From positions 1-41,032 of the forward strand of contig CAKVLQ010000009.1 of NCBI GenBank assembly GCA_934757845.1: 41,032 bases of DNA, read 5' to 3'. Source of the stretch: an uncultured Clostridia bacterium (GTDB taxonomy: Bacteria; Bacillota; Clostridia; Christensenellales; UBA1242). The position numbers were made by a program, and so were the translations under genes. Shown in pieces: positions 16,094 through 24,667 of this stretch (positions are counted from its first letter, which is position 1; each line of letters opens with the position of its first letter). The notes beneath the pieces were generated by a model that did not search any database, was not told where the DNA came from, and saw only the letters and a list, made by a program, of their open reading frames with translations.

Positions 16094-16247
16094 TATAGAA
16101 AGTAAAATGTTCACAAGTTTACATTAAAAATTTCAAAAGCAATTTTCTTGAAATCAAGCATTGCCAGTTTGAATTAACATTAGGTCTAAAAATATTGCTT
16201 TGCATTGCTTAACACTTGCTTTTGATAATATAAAAAAAGGGAAATTT
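16094..16247 (+). promoter_or_regulatory. Structured leader RNA, copy B
   Basis: This leader is about 154 nt, close to copy A's 160 nt, and keeps the same order of elements. AATGT / ACATT (16106-16110, 16121-16125) encloses an ACAAG loop. GCAATTT then leads into CTTG / CAAG (16147-16158), followed by CAT, then GTTTGAATTAAC (16167-16178) where copy A has GTTTGAATAAAC. Both end in GATAATATAAA just before the ribosome site. The large nested stem of copy A is not obvious here. Homology is read by eye; function is inferred. Confidence 0.5.
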
Positions 16248-16712
16248 ATGGAAAACGAAAAAAATAAAACATTAACAATTCCAAAAAGTGAAATTTCAAA
16301 AATGTATGTTTCGCATTTGGGGATAATTTTGTCTAACATTTCGATTGTTACATTAATTCTTGGGGTTTCTTCATTGTTTATCACAATTTTTGCGGCAATC
16401 TTTACGGGGCTTTGGCTTATTTTTTGGTTTGTTGGAATAATTTTCACAGTTGGAACAATTTTTGTTATGATTCCAAATTATTCAAGTTATCTAACAAAAG
16501 CAAGCGATTTTTTGGCAAATATTCCATTTGACACACTAATGCAAATAATGAAATACACTTTGCCTATTGGAATTGTTGCTTCAATAGCATCAATAATTTT
16601 GCTTTCTCTTGACAAAAAAAATAACCATAAAGGAAGAATTATTTTTTCTAGCATAGTGCTTGCACTTTTGGTTATTGTGTTTGTAATTATAATTTCGGGG
16701 GCGTTAAATTAA
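16248..16712 (+). CDS. Four-TM membrane protein, leader RNA controlled
   Basis: The 154-residue protein is unrecognised. Hydrophobic segments lie at about 24-46, 48-76, 103-121 and 131-151, with a short hydrophilic N-terminus. ATG 16248 is chosen because AAAGGGA lies 5 nt upstream; an earlier in-frame start would sit inside the structured leader. Its TAA overlaps the next ATG by one base (TAATG), so it is coupled to the following gene. The operon continues through a LURP-one-like gene. It shares its leader type, but no clear protein similarity, with the gene at 13549. Confidence 0.78.
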   Translation: MENEKNKTLTIPKSEISKMYVSHLGIILSNISIVTLILGVSSLFITIFAAIFTGLWLIFWFVGIIFTVGTIFVMIPNYSSYLTKASDFLANIPFDTLMQIMKYTLPIGIVASIASIILLSLDKKNNHKGRIIFSSIVLALLVIVFVIIISGALN

Positions 16713-17221
16713 TGAAAACTTTAAATATTACGCTAAAAGGCATCAAAAAAGATGTTCCAACTGTTTTGGTTGACAACAAACCATTAAAACTTAAAAAAAA
16801 TCAATTTGGAAATTATTGTGGAACTTATCAAACTGAAAAAGACGAAGCCTGTGTTGTTGTTCAAAAATATCAAGAACTTTCGGGCAAACTTTGGTTTTTG
16901 ATGAGCATTTTGTTTTTTGTTATAAGTGTGTTTGGAATTTTTGACAAACCAATGGGCAAAAAAAATACGGTTATTGATGCAAAATATAATGTTAAATTAA
17001 ACGAAAATATAACTGATTTTGAAGCATTTTTGAATTTTTTGCCAACTGACGATAAGGCGTTAGATGTTAAAGCAGAAGGCGGAGAGATTGAAGAAATTTG
17101 CAATTTGTGCTATGAAGACAAAGTCGTTAAAAAGCGAAAAAAGATTTTGCTTATAACAAAACTGCTTTTGTGGGTGGTTATTGTTGTTTGTGCAATTTTG
17201 ATTATTGTTAAAAGGGGTTAA
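16712..17221 (+). CDS. Two-TM membrane protein, unknown
   Basis: The 169-residue protein has a beta-rich N-terminal part (MKTLNITLKGIKKDVPTVLV, a small domain that may fold like a modified Ig or PH element). One membrane segment follows at about 59-77, then an extra-membrane region 80-140, and a second membrane segment at 144-166. It is translationally coupled to the upstream four-TM gene and lies one base before the next start. I do not recognise the family; a membrane complex with its neighbours is inferred from coupling only. Confidence 0.75.
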   Translation: MKTLNITLKGIKKDVPTVLVDNKPLKLKKNQFGNYCGTYQTEKDEACVVVQKYQELSGKLWFLMSILFFVISVFGIFDKPMGKKNTVIDAKYNVKLNENITDFEAFLNFLPTDDKALDVKAEGGEIEEICNLCYEDKVVKKRKKILLITKLLLWVVIVVCAILIIVKRG

Positions 17222-17222
17222 T

Positions 17223-17717
17223 ATGAAAATTTTTATTAAAAATAAATTGGTATCTTTTGGTGGAAGTTCGGTTGCGACAAATGAAAGTGGCGAAACAGTT
17301 TTTAAAATAAAAGGGAAATGGACACTTTTTAGCCCAACCAGAAAAAAGAAGATTTTTGACAAAGACGGGAAATTGCTTTTTGTTGTTAGAAACAAGTGGC
17401 TAAACTTTTGGAACCATAGGGCTTATATTTTTGATGCCAACAAACAAAAAATTGCAACAGTTAAAGATATTGTTAGGGTTTCAAATGGTGCAAAATATGT
17501 GGTTGAAGGATATAAAGACGAAATTTCTTTTGACGGCAAATTTTTTGGTGGAACATTAAACATTTTAAGTAATGGCACAAAAATTGGCACACTTGTGCAA
17601 GATTTTAATATTGTTCGTGATTCTTTCAGTTTGGAAGCGGACGAAAATGAAATTGCTTTTTTAACTGCACTTGTTATTGCGATTGATAATATTAATGATA
17701 AACGAACAAAAAATTAA
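17223..17717 (+). CDS. LURP-one-like (tubby-fold) protein
   Basis: The 164-residue protein has the repeating beta-hairpin pattern of LURP-one-related proteins, which fold like a 12-stranded tubby barrel: FKIKGKWTLFSPTRKKKIFD, then KLLFVVRNKWLNFWNHRAYI, then a weaker third repeat near KYVVEGYKDEISFDG. Relatives such as Bacillus YxjI have no firm biochemical role; the tubby fold suggests membrane or phosphoinositide-like binding, which is only an analogy here. ATG 17223 is chosen because it directly follows the upstream stop and begins the first strand. It is the last gene of the three-gene membrane operon and is followed by a terminator. Confidence 0.7.
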   Translation: MKIFIKNKLVSFGGSSVATNESGETVFKIKGKWTLFSPTRKKKIFDKDGKLLFVVRNKWLNFWNHRAYIFDANKQKIATVKDIVRVSNGAKYVVEGYKDEISFDGKFFGGTLNILSNGTKIGTLVQDFNIVRDSFSLEADENEIAFLTALVIAIDNINDKRTKN

Positions 17718-17739
17718 GTGGTAATGCCACTTTTTTTGT
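17716..17739 (+). terminator. intrinsic terminator
   Basis: AAGTGG (17716-17721) pairs with CCACTT (17727-17732), then TTTTT; it overlaps the stop codon of the LURP-one-like gene. Confidence 0.8.
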
Positions 17740-17793
17740 TAAACTTGTTTAGTTTTTTGCTTTTTGTTAAAAATTTGAAAAGGGGAGAATTTT

Positions 17794-18285
17794 ATGCAAA
17801 ATTTAGAAAAAGAAATTAAACAAAAAGAAGATAAAATTGCAAACAAAGAAGAACGAATTGAAGATTTTGTTAACACAATTTATCAAAACATTTCAACGGC
17901 GTTAAAATCTATTGACGAAATTTTAAAAATTTCAAAAGACGATAATTTGAATAAAGAGTTAAATTCTGAAAAGCAAAAATATACTGAACTGAATAACAAA
18001 CTTTTGAATGTTTGCTTGGACGAGAATGTTAAGCCAAAAGATAACAATATTTTTGAAAAAGCAAGGCTTTACACTTCAATAAAAATGACAACAATTTGTG
18101 ATAAAAGCACAAGGCATCTTGCTGAAATGATGCTTATTGGAACAGTTATGGGCACGCTTCAAGTTTATAAAGATTTATGTGATTATAAAAACTTAAATAG
18201 TTCGCTTTATTCGCTTTTAAACGAACTTATGGGGCTTGAAGAACAAAATTTTAATAACCTTAAAAAGTTTTTGAAGGAGATTTAA
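17794..18285 (+). CDS. Unknown helical 163-residue protein
   Basis: This small protein is not recognised. Residues 1-40 are a strongly charged coiled coil (KEIKQKEDKIANKEERIEDF) and the rest is helical, ending in a Leu-rich helix. There is no membrane segment or signal peptide. AGGGGAG is 7 nt before the ATG. It is separated from the YetF-like gene by one base after the stop, so the two form an operon; a cytoplasmic accessory role for that membrane protein is an inference. Confidence 0.75.
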   Translation: MQNLEKEIKQKEDKIANKEERIEDFVNTIYQNISTALKSIDEILKISKDDNLNKELNSEKQKYTELNNKLLNVCLDENVKPKDNNIFEKARLYTSIKMTTICDKSTRHLAEMMLIGTVMGTLQVYKDLCDYKNLNSSLYSLLNELMGLEEQNFNNLKKFLKEI

Positions 18286-18286
18286 T

Positions 18287-18979
18287 ATGAGCGAGCCTGT
18301 TTATATTTTGCTTTTGGCAACGGGTTCGTTTGCAACACTATTTGTTATTGCAAAACTGCTTGGCAAAAAACAAGTTGGTGAACTTGATTTTATTGATTAT
18401 GTTGTTGGAATTTCCATTGGGTCTATTGCCGCCGAAATGGCAACAAACACCGCAGACAAACCTTTTTATAATTATTTAATAAGCATGGGTGTGTTTTTTG
18501 TTTTGTCAATTATTATTGATGTTTTGGGAACAAAAACTAATTTTATGAAAAAGTTTTTTAAAGGTTCGCCAATGGTTATTATAAAAGACGGAGTTATAGA
18601 TTATAAACAACTTAAAAAAAGCAAACTAGACATAAATGATGTTACAGCACTTGCAAGAAGCAAAGGCTATTTTGATTTTGACGATATTGCCTATGCCATT
18701 TTTGAAACAGACGGGTCGTTAAGCGTTCTTCCAAAAAGCGAGCAAAAACCAGTGGTTTGTGAAGATTTGAAAATAAAAGCCGGAAAATCCGAACTTCCAC
18801 AAAATATTATTGTTGATGGATATGTGTCGCAATTTTCATTGAAAGAAATTGGAAAAGATATTGCTTGGCTTTATTCTAAACTTGGCATAACTGGCAAAAA
18901 AGATTTGAAAAACATTTTGCTTGCAATTTATAATCCTAGTGATGATAGTTTTGTTGTTCATTTAAAAAATGAGAAATAA
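18287..18979 (+). CDS. YetF-like (DUF421) membrane protein
   Basis: The 230-residue protein has the DUF421/YetF layout: three membrane segments at about 6-26, 38-58 and 64-84, then a cytoplasmic domain. That domain has a first half SPMVIIKDGVIDYKQLKKSK and a conserved second part DVTALARSKGYFDFDDIAYA, then FETDGSLSVLP, the family hallmark. YetF-type proteins are widespread in endospore formers, where some (for example SpoVAEa-linked or YrbG/YdfS) are linked to germination or membrane homeostasis; the biochemical role is unknown. It begins two nucleotides after the upstream stop, and its own stop is built into a terminator. Confidence 0.88.
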   Translation: MSEPVYILLLATGSFATLFVIAKLLGKKQVGELDFIDYVVGISIGSIAAEMATNTADKPFYNYLISMGVFFVLSIIIDVLGTKTNFMKKFFKGSPMVIIKDGVIDYKQLKKSKLDINDVTALARSKGYFDFDDIAYAIFETDGSLSVLPKSEQKPVVCEDLKIKAGKSELPQNIIVDGYVSQFSLKEIGKDIAWLYSKLGITGKKDLKNILLAIYNPSDDSFVVHLKNEK

Positions 18980-19004
18980 TTGCAATTAATTTGCAATTTT
19001 TTTA
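18979..19004 (+). terminator. intrinsic terminator of the YetF-like gene
   Basis: ATTGCAA (18979-18985) pairs with TTGCAAT (18991-18997) and is followed by a T-rich run; it begins at the last base of the stop codon. Confidence 0.8.
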
Positions 19005-19033
19005 TTTTAATGTTAATATTAAATGGAGTTTGT

Positions 19034-19609
19034 ATGTTTAAGAATATAAAACTATTAAAACACTTTAAAAATGCATCAAGTGAAGTTGAATATGAAAACG
19101 ATTTGGAAAGTGAACGAAATGAAACAATCCTTTATGTTAACATAAAGGATAAATCTGATGTTATAAACTCTTATTCAAGTGGCGATGATGTTGTTATAAA
19201 ACCTGAATTATCAGATTTTTTGCAACAAAACAATAATTATATGGAACTTTCAAAGCCCATAAACATAAGGTTTGCTTGCGAAAAAGAAATTTCAGAACAA
19301 GACCAAGATGAAATTAAACTTGCTGTTAGAAATCATTTTACGCTTGAAGTTAGCGACATTAACGAAGAACTTTCAAAAAACAAAAAAGAATGTTTTTTTA
19401 TGATATTTGCATTTATTTTGTTTTTGGGACTTTATATTGCTGGAAAGTTAATTGAGCCACTTGGCATTGTGAGCGAAATATTTTTGCTTGTTGCTTGGGT
19501 TTTTGGCTGGGATTTTGTTGAAAGCGTTGCCTTTGTAAGACCAAGATTAAGAAAAGATGCCATTAAACTTTATAAACTTTTAAATTCAAGAATTGAATTT
19601 TCTTATTAG
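19034..19609 (+). CDS. Two-TM protein of unknown function
   Basis: The 191-residue protein has a soluble N-terminal domain of about 125 residues containing NETILYVNIKDKSDVINSYS and a possible alpha/beta fold. Two hydrophobic segments follow (about 121-138 and 145-163, with VAWVFGWDFVES), and then a short basic C-terminus. ATG 19034 is chosen because GGAG lies 7 nt upstream; earlier in-frame starts fall in the preceding terminator. The combination of W-x-F-x-W-x-x-V-E after the second helix and a basic Arg/Lys tail recurs in small Bacillota membrane proteins, from memory, without a known role. The HD gene begins 7 nt after its stop. Confidence 0.72.
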   Translation: MFKNIKLLKHFKNASSEVEYENDLESERNETILYVNIKDKSDVINSYSSGDDVVIKPELSDFLQQNNNYMELSKPINIRFACEKEISEQDQDEIKLAVRNHFTLEVSDINEELSKNKKECFFMIFAFILFLGLYIAGKLIEPLGIVSEIFLLVAWVFGWDFVESVAFVRPRLRKDAIKLYKLLNSRIEFSY

Positions 19610-19616
19610 GAGAATT

Positions 19617-20198
19617 ATGGAAGCAAAAGAAGAATTTATTGAAATTTATAAAAACAATATTAAACGAGAAGGTGCGGATAATTTGCTTGAATTTTTGCAA
19701 AATTCAGATTTTTTTTCTGCCCCTGCATCAAGCAAATTTCATTCAAATTATAAGGGTGGTCTTGTTCAACATTCGGTTAATGTTTACAAAAGATTTAAAA
19801 AAATTATAATAAGCGAATATGGCGAAAATTATCAAGAAAAAATAAGCGATGAAAGTTTGGCGTTAATAAGTTTGCTTCACGATATTTGCAAAGTTAACAC
19901 TTTTAAAGAAGATTTTAGAAATGTTAAAGTTGACGGGGAATGGATAAAAGTTCCTTGCTATACAATAGAAGATAATCTTCCTTATGGGCATGGTGAAAAG
20001 TCGGTTTATATGATAAGTGGGTTTATGAAACTAACCCGTGAAGAAAGCATGGCAATTAATTGGCACATGGGTGGGTTTGATAATAGGTGTGCTAATGCAA
20101 GTTATCTTTTAAGCAACGCCTATTATAAATTTCCTGTTGCACTTTTGTTTCACATGGCTGATGCAAGTGCAACCTATCTTGATGAAACAATAAGTTAG
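19617..20198 (+). CDS. HD-domain phosphohydrolase
   Basis: The 193-residue protein has the HD superfamily metal ligands in order: His52 in GGLVQHS, His88-Asp89 in LLHDICKV, His125 in YGHGEKS, His150 in NWHMGGF and Asp181 near FHMADASATY. HD domains hydrolyse phosphate esters of nucleotides or RNA. The compact single-domain form with GHGEKS and WHMGGFD resembles the HD part of YhaM-like 3'-5' exoribonucleases and phage HD hydrolases, but the OB domain of YhaM is absent. ATG 19617 follows TAGGAGAATT, which also carries the preceding gene's stop. The exact substrate is unknown. Confidence 0.85.
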   Translation: MEAKEEFIEIYKNNIKREGADNLLEFLQNSDFFSAPASSKFHSNYKGGLVQHSVNVYKRFKKIIISEYGENYQEKISDESLALISLLHDICKVNTFKEDFRNVKVDGEWIKVPCYTIEDNLPYGHGEKSVYMISGFMKLTREESMAINWHMGGFDNRCANASYLLSNAYYKFPVALLFHMADASATYLDETIS

Positions 20199-20294
20199 CA
20201 AGATGAGAAAATTTAAAAAAATATTTTAAAACAAAATTTACAAAAATTAAAAAATAGACAAAAATTATGTGCTTTTGCACACGGAGAGAATAAA

Positions 20295-22100
20295 ATGGAT
20301 TATAAAGTTACAAGCAAAGATTTAAGAAATATGTGGATTAATTTTTATGAAGAAAGAGGGCATAAAAACATTGGGGCAGTAAGTTTGATTGGTGATGGAA
20401 CAACTGGCGTTATGTTTAATGTTGCGGGAATGCAACCATTAATGCCTTATCTTCTTGGCAAAAAGCACCCAATGGGAACAAGACTTTGCAACATTCAAGG
20501 TTGTGTTAGAACGATTGATATTGAAAGCGTTGGCGATGAAAGTCATTGCACATTTTTTGAAATGATGGGTAATTGGAGTTTGGGCGATTATTTTAAAAAA
20601 GAAAAAACTAAATGGACTTTTGAAATTTTAACAAAAGTTTTTGGATTTGATAAAAACAAAATTTGTTGTTCGGTTTTTGCGGGCGATGAAAATGCTCCAC
20701 GAGATGAAGAAACCGCAAATTATTTGCTTGAAGCAGGAATTAAAAAAGAAAATATTTTCTATCTTCCAAAAGAAGATAACTGGTGGGATTTGCCAGGAAC
20801 TGTTAACACTCCTTGCGGGCCAGATAATGAATGGTTTTATCCAACAACAAATGTGCCTTGCGGAGAAAATTGTGGGCTTGAATGCGGTTGTGGAAGATAT
20901 GTTGAAATTGGCAACGATGTTTATATGCAATTTGAGCAATTAGGCGAAGGAAAATATAAAGAACTTGCAAACAAAAATGTTGACACAGGTTTCGGTTTTG
21001 AGAGAAATTTGATGTATTTAAACGGGCTTAAAGATGTTTATTTAACCGATGTTTTCTATCCAGTTATAAACTTTTTGGCTCAAAAACTTGGAATTAAATA
21101 TGGTGATGACAAAAAAATAACCAGGGCTATGAGAATTATTGCTGACCACATAAAAACCGCCACTATGCTTATTGGTGACCAAAATGGAATTGTTCCATCA
21201 AATGTAGGGGCTGGGTATATTTTGCGAAGATTGTTAAGAAGAGCAATCAGAGAAGCAAAAATGCTTGAACTTGGAAAAGAAGAACTTTTGGGTGTTAGCA
21301 AAATTTATATCAATCAAATTTACGGCGAGGCTTATCCACTTTTGAAACAAAAAGAAGAATATATTTTAAGTGAAATTGAAAAAGAATATAATAAATTTGA
21401 AAAAGCCTTAACTGACGGAACAAAAGAGTTTAACAAACTTGTAGAAAATTTGACAAAATTTGCCCCAGATAACAAAAAAATTAGTGGCGAAAAAGCATTC
21501 AGGCTTTTTGATACTTTTGGTTTTCCTCTTGAACTTACTATTGAAATGGCAACCGAAAAAGGATATGTTGTGGATACTGACGGCTTTAACAAGGCTTTTG
21601 AACTTCACAGACAAAAATCTCAAAGTGATAAAGCGGGCGAAAACAAAGGTGGGCTTGCAGAGCAAAACGAACAAACAACTCGTCTTCACACAGCAACACA
21701 TTTGTTGCATAATGCCTTACATGTTGTTTTGAACAGTGAATGCAAGCAAATGGGAAGCAATATAAATAGTGAGCGTCTTCGTTTTGATTTTGGCTTTGAC
21801 CGAAAACTTACTCCAGAAGAATTAAAAGCAGTTGAAGATTATGTTAACAAAGCAATAAGTGAAAAAGTTGATGTTATAAGAACGGAATCAACTGTTGAAG
21901 AAGCAAAAAAATCAGGGGCTATTGGCGTTTTTGATTCAAAATATGGCGACATTGTTAGTGTTTATTCAATAAAAGGTTATGGTGCTGAAATTTGTGGTGG
22001 ACCTCATGTTAAAAACACAGCCGAACTTCATCATTTTAAAATAACAAAAGAAGAAGCTTCTTCAAGTGGTGTTAGAAGAATTAAAGCAATACTTGATTAG
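20295..22100 (+). CDS. alaS: Alanyl-tRNA synthetase, short form without C-Ala
   Basis: This enzyme charges tRNA-Ala. The catalytic core (1-240) has the motif-2-like CTFFEMMGNWSLGDYF (85-100) and class II motif 3 around GFGFERNLM. The tRNA-recognition helices (about 260-445) include a RRLLRRAIRE segment. The editing site is intact: HTATH (His465, His469) and CGGPH (Cys567, His571). The protein ends at 601 residues, right after the editing domain, whereas most bacterial AlaRS run to about 870 with the oligomerising/tRNA-binding C-Ala domain. A Cys-rich PCGENCGLECGCG insertion lies at 188-200. GGAGAG precedes the ATG, just after a small TGTGC/GCACA hairpin (20267-20280). No T-box is seen. Confidence 0.95.
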   Translation: MDYKVTSKDLRNMWINFYEERGHKNIGAVSLIGDGTTGVMFNVAGMQPLMPYLLGKKHPMGTRLCNIQGCVRTIDIESVGDESHCTFFEMMGNWSLGDYFKKEKTKWTFEILTKVFGFDKNKICCSVFAGDENAPRDEETANYLLEAGIKKENIFYLPKEDNWWDLPGTVNTPCGPDNEWFYPTTNVPCGENCGLECGCGRYVEIGNDVYMQFEQLGEGKYKELANKNVDTGFGFERNLMYLNGLKDVYLTDVFYPVINFLAQKLGIKYGDDKKITRAMRIIADHIKTATMLIGDQNGIVPSNVGAGYILRRLLRRAIREAKMLELGKEELLGVSKIYINQIYGEAYPLLKQKEEYILSEIEKEYNKFEKALTDGTKEFNKLVENLTKFAPDNKKISGEKAFRLFDTFGFPLELTIEMATEKGYVVDTDGFNKAFELHRQKSQSDKAGENKGGLAEQNEQTTRLHTATHLLHNALHVVLNSECKQMGSNINSERLRFDFGFDRKLTPEELKAVEDYVNKAISEKVDVIRTESTVEEAKKSGAIGVFDSKYGDIVSVYSIKGYGAEICGGPHVKNTAELHHFKITKEEASSSGVRRIKAILD

Positions 22101-22123
22101 TGTTAAAACATAATTTATATAAG

Positions 22124-22152
22124 AAAAAAATGCCAAATTGGCATTTTTTTTG
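22124..22152. terminator. bidirectional terminator
   Basis: AAAAATGCCAA and TTGGCATTTTT are perfect arms with A and T runs on either side; it serves alaS and the converging amidase gene. Confidence 0.85.
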
Positions 22153-22161
22153 TGCAAAAAA

Positions 22162-22851
22162 TTAATTTGAACTTGTTGATAAATTTAAAAATTTAATTGT
22201 TCCGCAAAAAATTTGATAACAAAGTTTTTCTCTAAATTCTTTTGTTTGAAGGCGTTGTTCATCTTTTTCACTACTCAAAAAGCCACATTCAACCAAAACT
22301 GCGGGGCATTTGGCGCTGTTCAAAACAAGATAGTCGCCAGGAAGGGTAAGTTTTCGGGCGTCTTCAACATTTTTTTGCAAAAGTTGTTGAATGCAGGTTG
22401 CAAGTGATTTTGATAGGTCGTCTTCCATTTTAAAAAATGTTTGAGCACCAACAGAAGATTGAAGCGAAAATTTGTTCATGTGAATTGAAATAAAAATATC
22501 GCAAGAAGATTTTTCAATAATTTCTTTGCGTTTTAACATATCTTCTTGTTTATCTTTTGAAAGAGCCAAATTTGTGCTTCTAATAAGTTCGGTTCTAAAA
22601 TTCATGCTGTCAAAATAAGATTTTAAAGCAATGGCATATTCAAGATTAAGGTCGCTTTCTTTAACACCTGTTTTTGTGCCAACCGCACCACCGTCAGGAT
22701 AACCATGCCCGGCATCAATCAAAATGAATGGGGTTTTGTAACTATTTGTTGAAACTTTTTTTGCAAAACTTGCGTTAAATGTTATTATCATAACAATAAT
22801 TAAAATTGAGATTATAATTATTTTGTAATTTAATTTTATTGTTTTAATCAT
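22162..22851 (-). CDS. N-acetylmuramoyl-L-alanine amidase, CwlD-like
   Basis: The 229-residue protein has an N-terminal membrane anchor or signal (hydrophobic 10-28) followed by an Amidase_3 domain that cleaves the amide bond between MurNAc and L-Ala in peptidoglycan. Zinc ligands are His49 in DAGHG, Glu65 in VKESDLNLE and His124 in SIHMN; the catalytic Glu188 is in LVECGFLS. Length and single-domain form match Bacillus CwlD (muramic-lactam synthesis in spore cortex), but general cell-wall amidases look alike, so I leave the symbol blank. No clear ribosome site is visible upstream of the ATG. It converges on alaS. Confidence 0.85.
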   Translation of the reverse strand: MIKTIKLNYKIIIISILIIVMIITFNASFAKKVSTNSYKTPFILIDAGHGYPDGGAVGTKTGVKESDLNLEYAIALKSYFDSMNFRTELIRSTNLALSKDKQEDMLKRKEIIEKSSCDIFISIHMNKFSLQSSVGAQTFFKMEDDLSKSLATCIQQLLQKNVEDARKLTLPGDYLVLNSAKCPAVLVECGFLSSEKDEQRLQTKEFREKLCYQIFCGTIKFLNLSTSSN

Positions 22852-22960
22852 ATATAAATTTATTCGCTTTTTTTGTTGTTTATAATTAATTAAAAGAATT
22901 TTTATAAATTTTAAACTTAATTAAATTAATTTTTGCTAATCAAAATTTTTTTTCAAAACC

Positions 22961-22989
22961 TTGAAAATAACTTTTTTATGTGTTATAAT
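22961..22989 (+). promoter_or_regulatory. promoter of the 23012 gene
   Basis: TTGAAA (22961-22966), 17 nt, TATAAT (22984-22989) with an extended TGT. Confidence 0.75.
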
Positions 22990-23011
22990 AATTTTATAAA
23001 AAGGGGAAAAA

Positions 23012-24586
23012 ATGGAATTTGTTAAAAAATTATTCAAATATTTGGTTATAATTGCATTAGTTTTGGGTTTAACTTGCGGGCTTATTGCGGGAATTTTGTT
23101 TATATTTCCAAATGCAAGTTTGTTTGGGTTAAGATATTCGGCAAAACACAAGGAAGAAATCGCTGGGGAAATAAATGCCACTTTGACCAAAGTTAACATT
23201 GAAACCAACAATTTTGATGTGGTTATAAAACCAAGTGCAGACGCTGACACAAGTGGGGATAACAACAATTTAAGGGTAGTTATTGCAAACAACTTTACAG
23301 GTTATTCAAACAATGGATTAACCGACACTCAAATCAAAAAATCAGATAGTGACGAATTTGTTAATTCGGCTGAAATTATAAATTACTTTCCAAGTTTTTA
23401 TAACGGAAGCGAATTAAATTTGATTTTGAAAGAACCAACGGGGTTAATTTCTTATGGTTCAAGCAAAGTTGTGGTTTATGTTCCTGCAAATGCCGAAGGC
23501 GTTGAATACAGCATAAAAACCAACACTGGAAAAATTTATTTTGATAAAAATTCAAACAATTCAAGCAAAACACTTTCAACCAAAAACATTAATTTGGAAG
23601 TGAAATCAAGCAAAGGCACTTTTGCCCTTGACAATGTTGATATGATGGCTGGAAGCAATTTGACAATTTCTAATTATATTGGCAGAGTTGAGATTAAATC
23701 AATAAACATTCAAAATGTAAACATAAATTCAAACAGCGGAAATTTTGAATTTGACAAAATTAGCGGAAATTTGACTGTTGAAGGAAACAATCCTTATATA
23801 AGAGCAAATGAAGTTAGCGGAAATGTGTTTTATCAAAATGTTGTAACAGGATATGTTGATATAAAACAAATTGGCGGAGAACTTTTCTATAAAAGTGAAA
23901 ATGGCGTTTTGAAAGTGGGCAAAGTTTTGGGAACAACAACTGTTGAAAACAAGTCGGGCGAAACAACAATCAATCAAATTGGAGAAGAAGGCTCTGATTT
24001 TAGTGCAAAAATCACAACCGATTCTGGATTTGTAACCCTTGGCACAGACAGCACTCAAATTTACACTTTAACAAGCGTAAAAACTGGTAAAGGCAAAGTT
24101 GTTATAAAGAACTTGGCATCAAGCGTTAAAGACGAAATATCAACAAACAGTGGAAGAATTGAAATTGATTTTGTAAATTCCGCTTCACAAAAAAATCTAA
24201 AAGCAACTTCTTCATCAGGCGACATTATTGTTAGAAATGCGTATGGCAACCTAGATTTTGAAACTGCTGGCAAAGCGTTTATTTATGCTGAACTTTTAAG
24301 CGTTGCACAAAACAATAAATTTGTTGCTGAAAAAGGCGGGATAGAACTTAAACTTCCTGCACCTACTAATGCTGGCGAAAAACAATATGTTTTGAACTTA
24401 AAAAATACTGTTAACAACAATTTGAATTTGGAAATTGGCAACTTTATTAAAACCGATTTTGCAAACAATAAAGATGCTGATAATATGTTTGTTTTAAATC
24501 AAGTTTTCCCAACAGATAAAACTGAAAGTGAAGTTTTGAACAAAATTGAAGCCCAAACTTCGGGAGTAATAAAAATTCACGAATAA
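23012..24586 (+). CDS. Membrane-anchored repetitive beta protein (DUF4097-like)
   Basis: The 524-residue protein has one N-terminal membrane segment (about 10-32), so most of it should lie outside the cell. The rest is a long series of short beta repeats with recurrent NSGNFEFDKISGNLTVEG-type units (S/N-G-x-I/F-x-I/V-x-x-V/I-x-G-x-L/V), typical of DUF4097 and related right-handed beta-helix adhesin-like domains. Such proteins are often encoded near two-component or PspC-like genes and are of uncertain role. AAGGGG precedes the ATG at 23012, and the promoter is near consensus. No terminator is seen between it and rpmG. Confidence 0.8.
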   Translation: MEFVKKLFKYLVIIALVLGLTCGLIAGILFIFPNASLFGLRYSAKHKEEIAGEINATLTKVNIETNNFDVVIKPSADADTSGDNNNLRVVIANNFTGYSNNGLTDTQIKKSDSDEFVNSAEIINYFPSFYNGSELNLILKEPTGLISYGSSKVVVYVPANAEGVEYSIKTNTGKIYFDKNSNNSSKTLSTKNINLEVKSSKGTFALDNVDMMAGSNLTISNYIGRVEIKSINIQNVNINSNSGNFEFDKISGNLTVEGNNPYIRANEVSGNVFYQNVVTGYVDIKQIGGELFYKSENGVLKVGKVLGTTTVENKSGETTINQIGEEGSDFSAKITTDSGFVTLGTDSTQIYTLTSVKTGKGKVVIKNLASSVKDEISTNSGRIEIDFVNSASQKNLKATSSSGDIIVRNAYGNLDFETAGKAFIYAELLSVAQNNKFVAEKGGIELKLPAPTNAGEKQYVLNLKNTVNNNLNLEIGNFIKTDFANNKDADNMFVLNQVFPTDKTESEVLNKIEAQTSGVIKIHE

Positions 24587-24667
24587 AACTTAAATATGTT
24601 TAAAATTTAGTTTCTTAAATCAAAAAACAGAATAATTAAAACTTTGTGAAAAACTTTCAAAAAACTG

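Noticed and set aside
18980..19033. Upstream in-frame extension of the two-TM gene starting at 19034
   Set aside because: It would start within the terminator of the YetF-like gene; GGAG favours 19034.
22849..22886. Leaderless start for the CwlD-like amidase
   Set aside because: No ribosome site is seen, but no acceptable -10/-35 pair lies at the required distance either.
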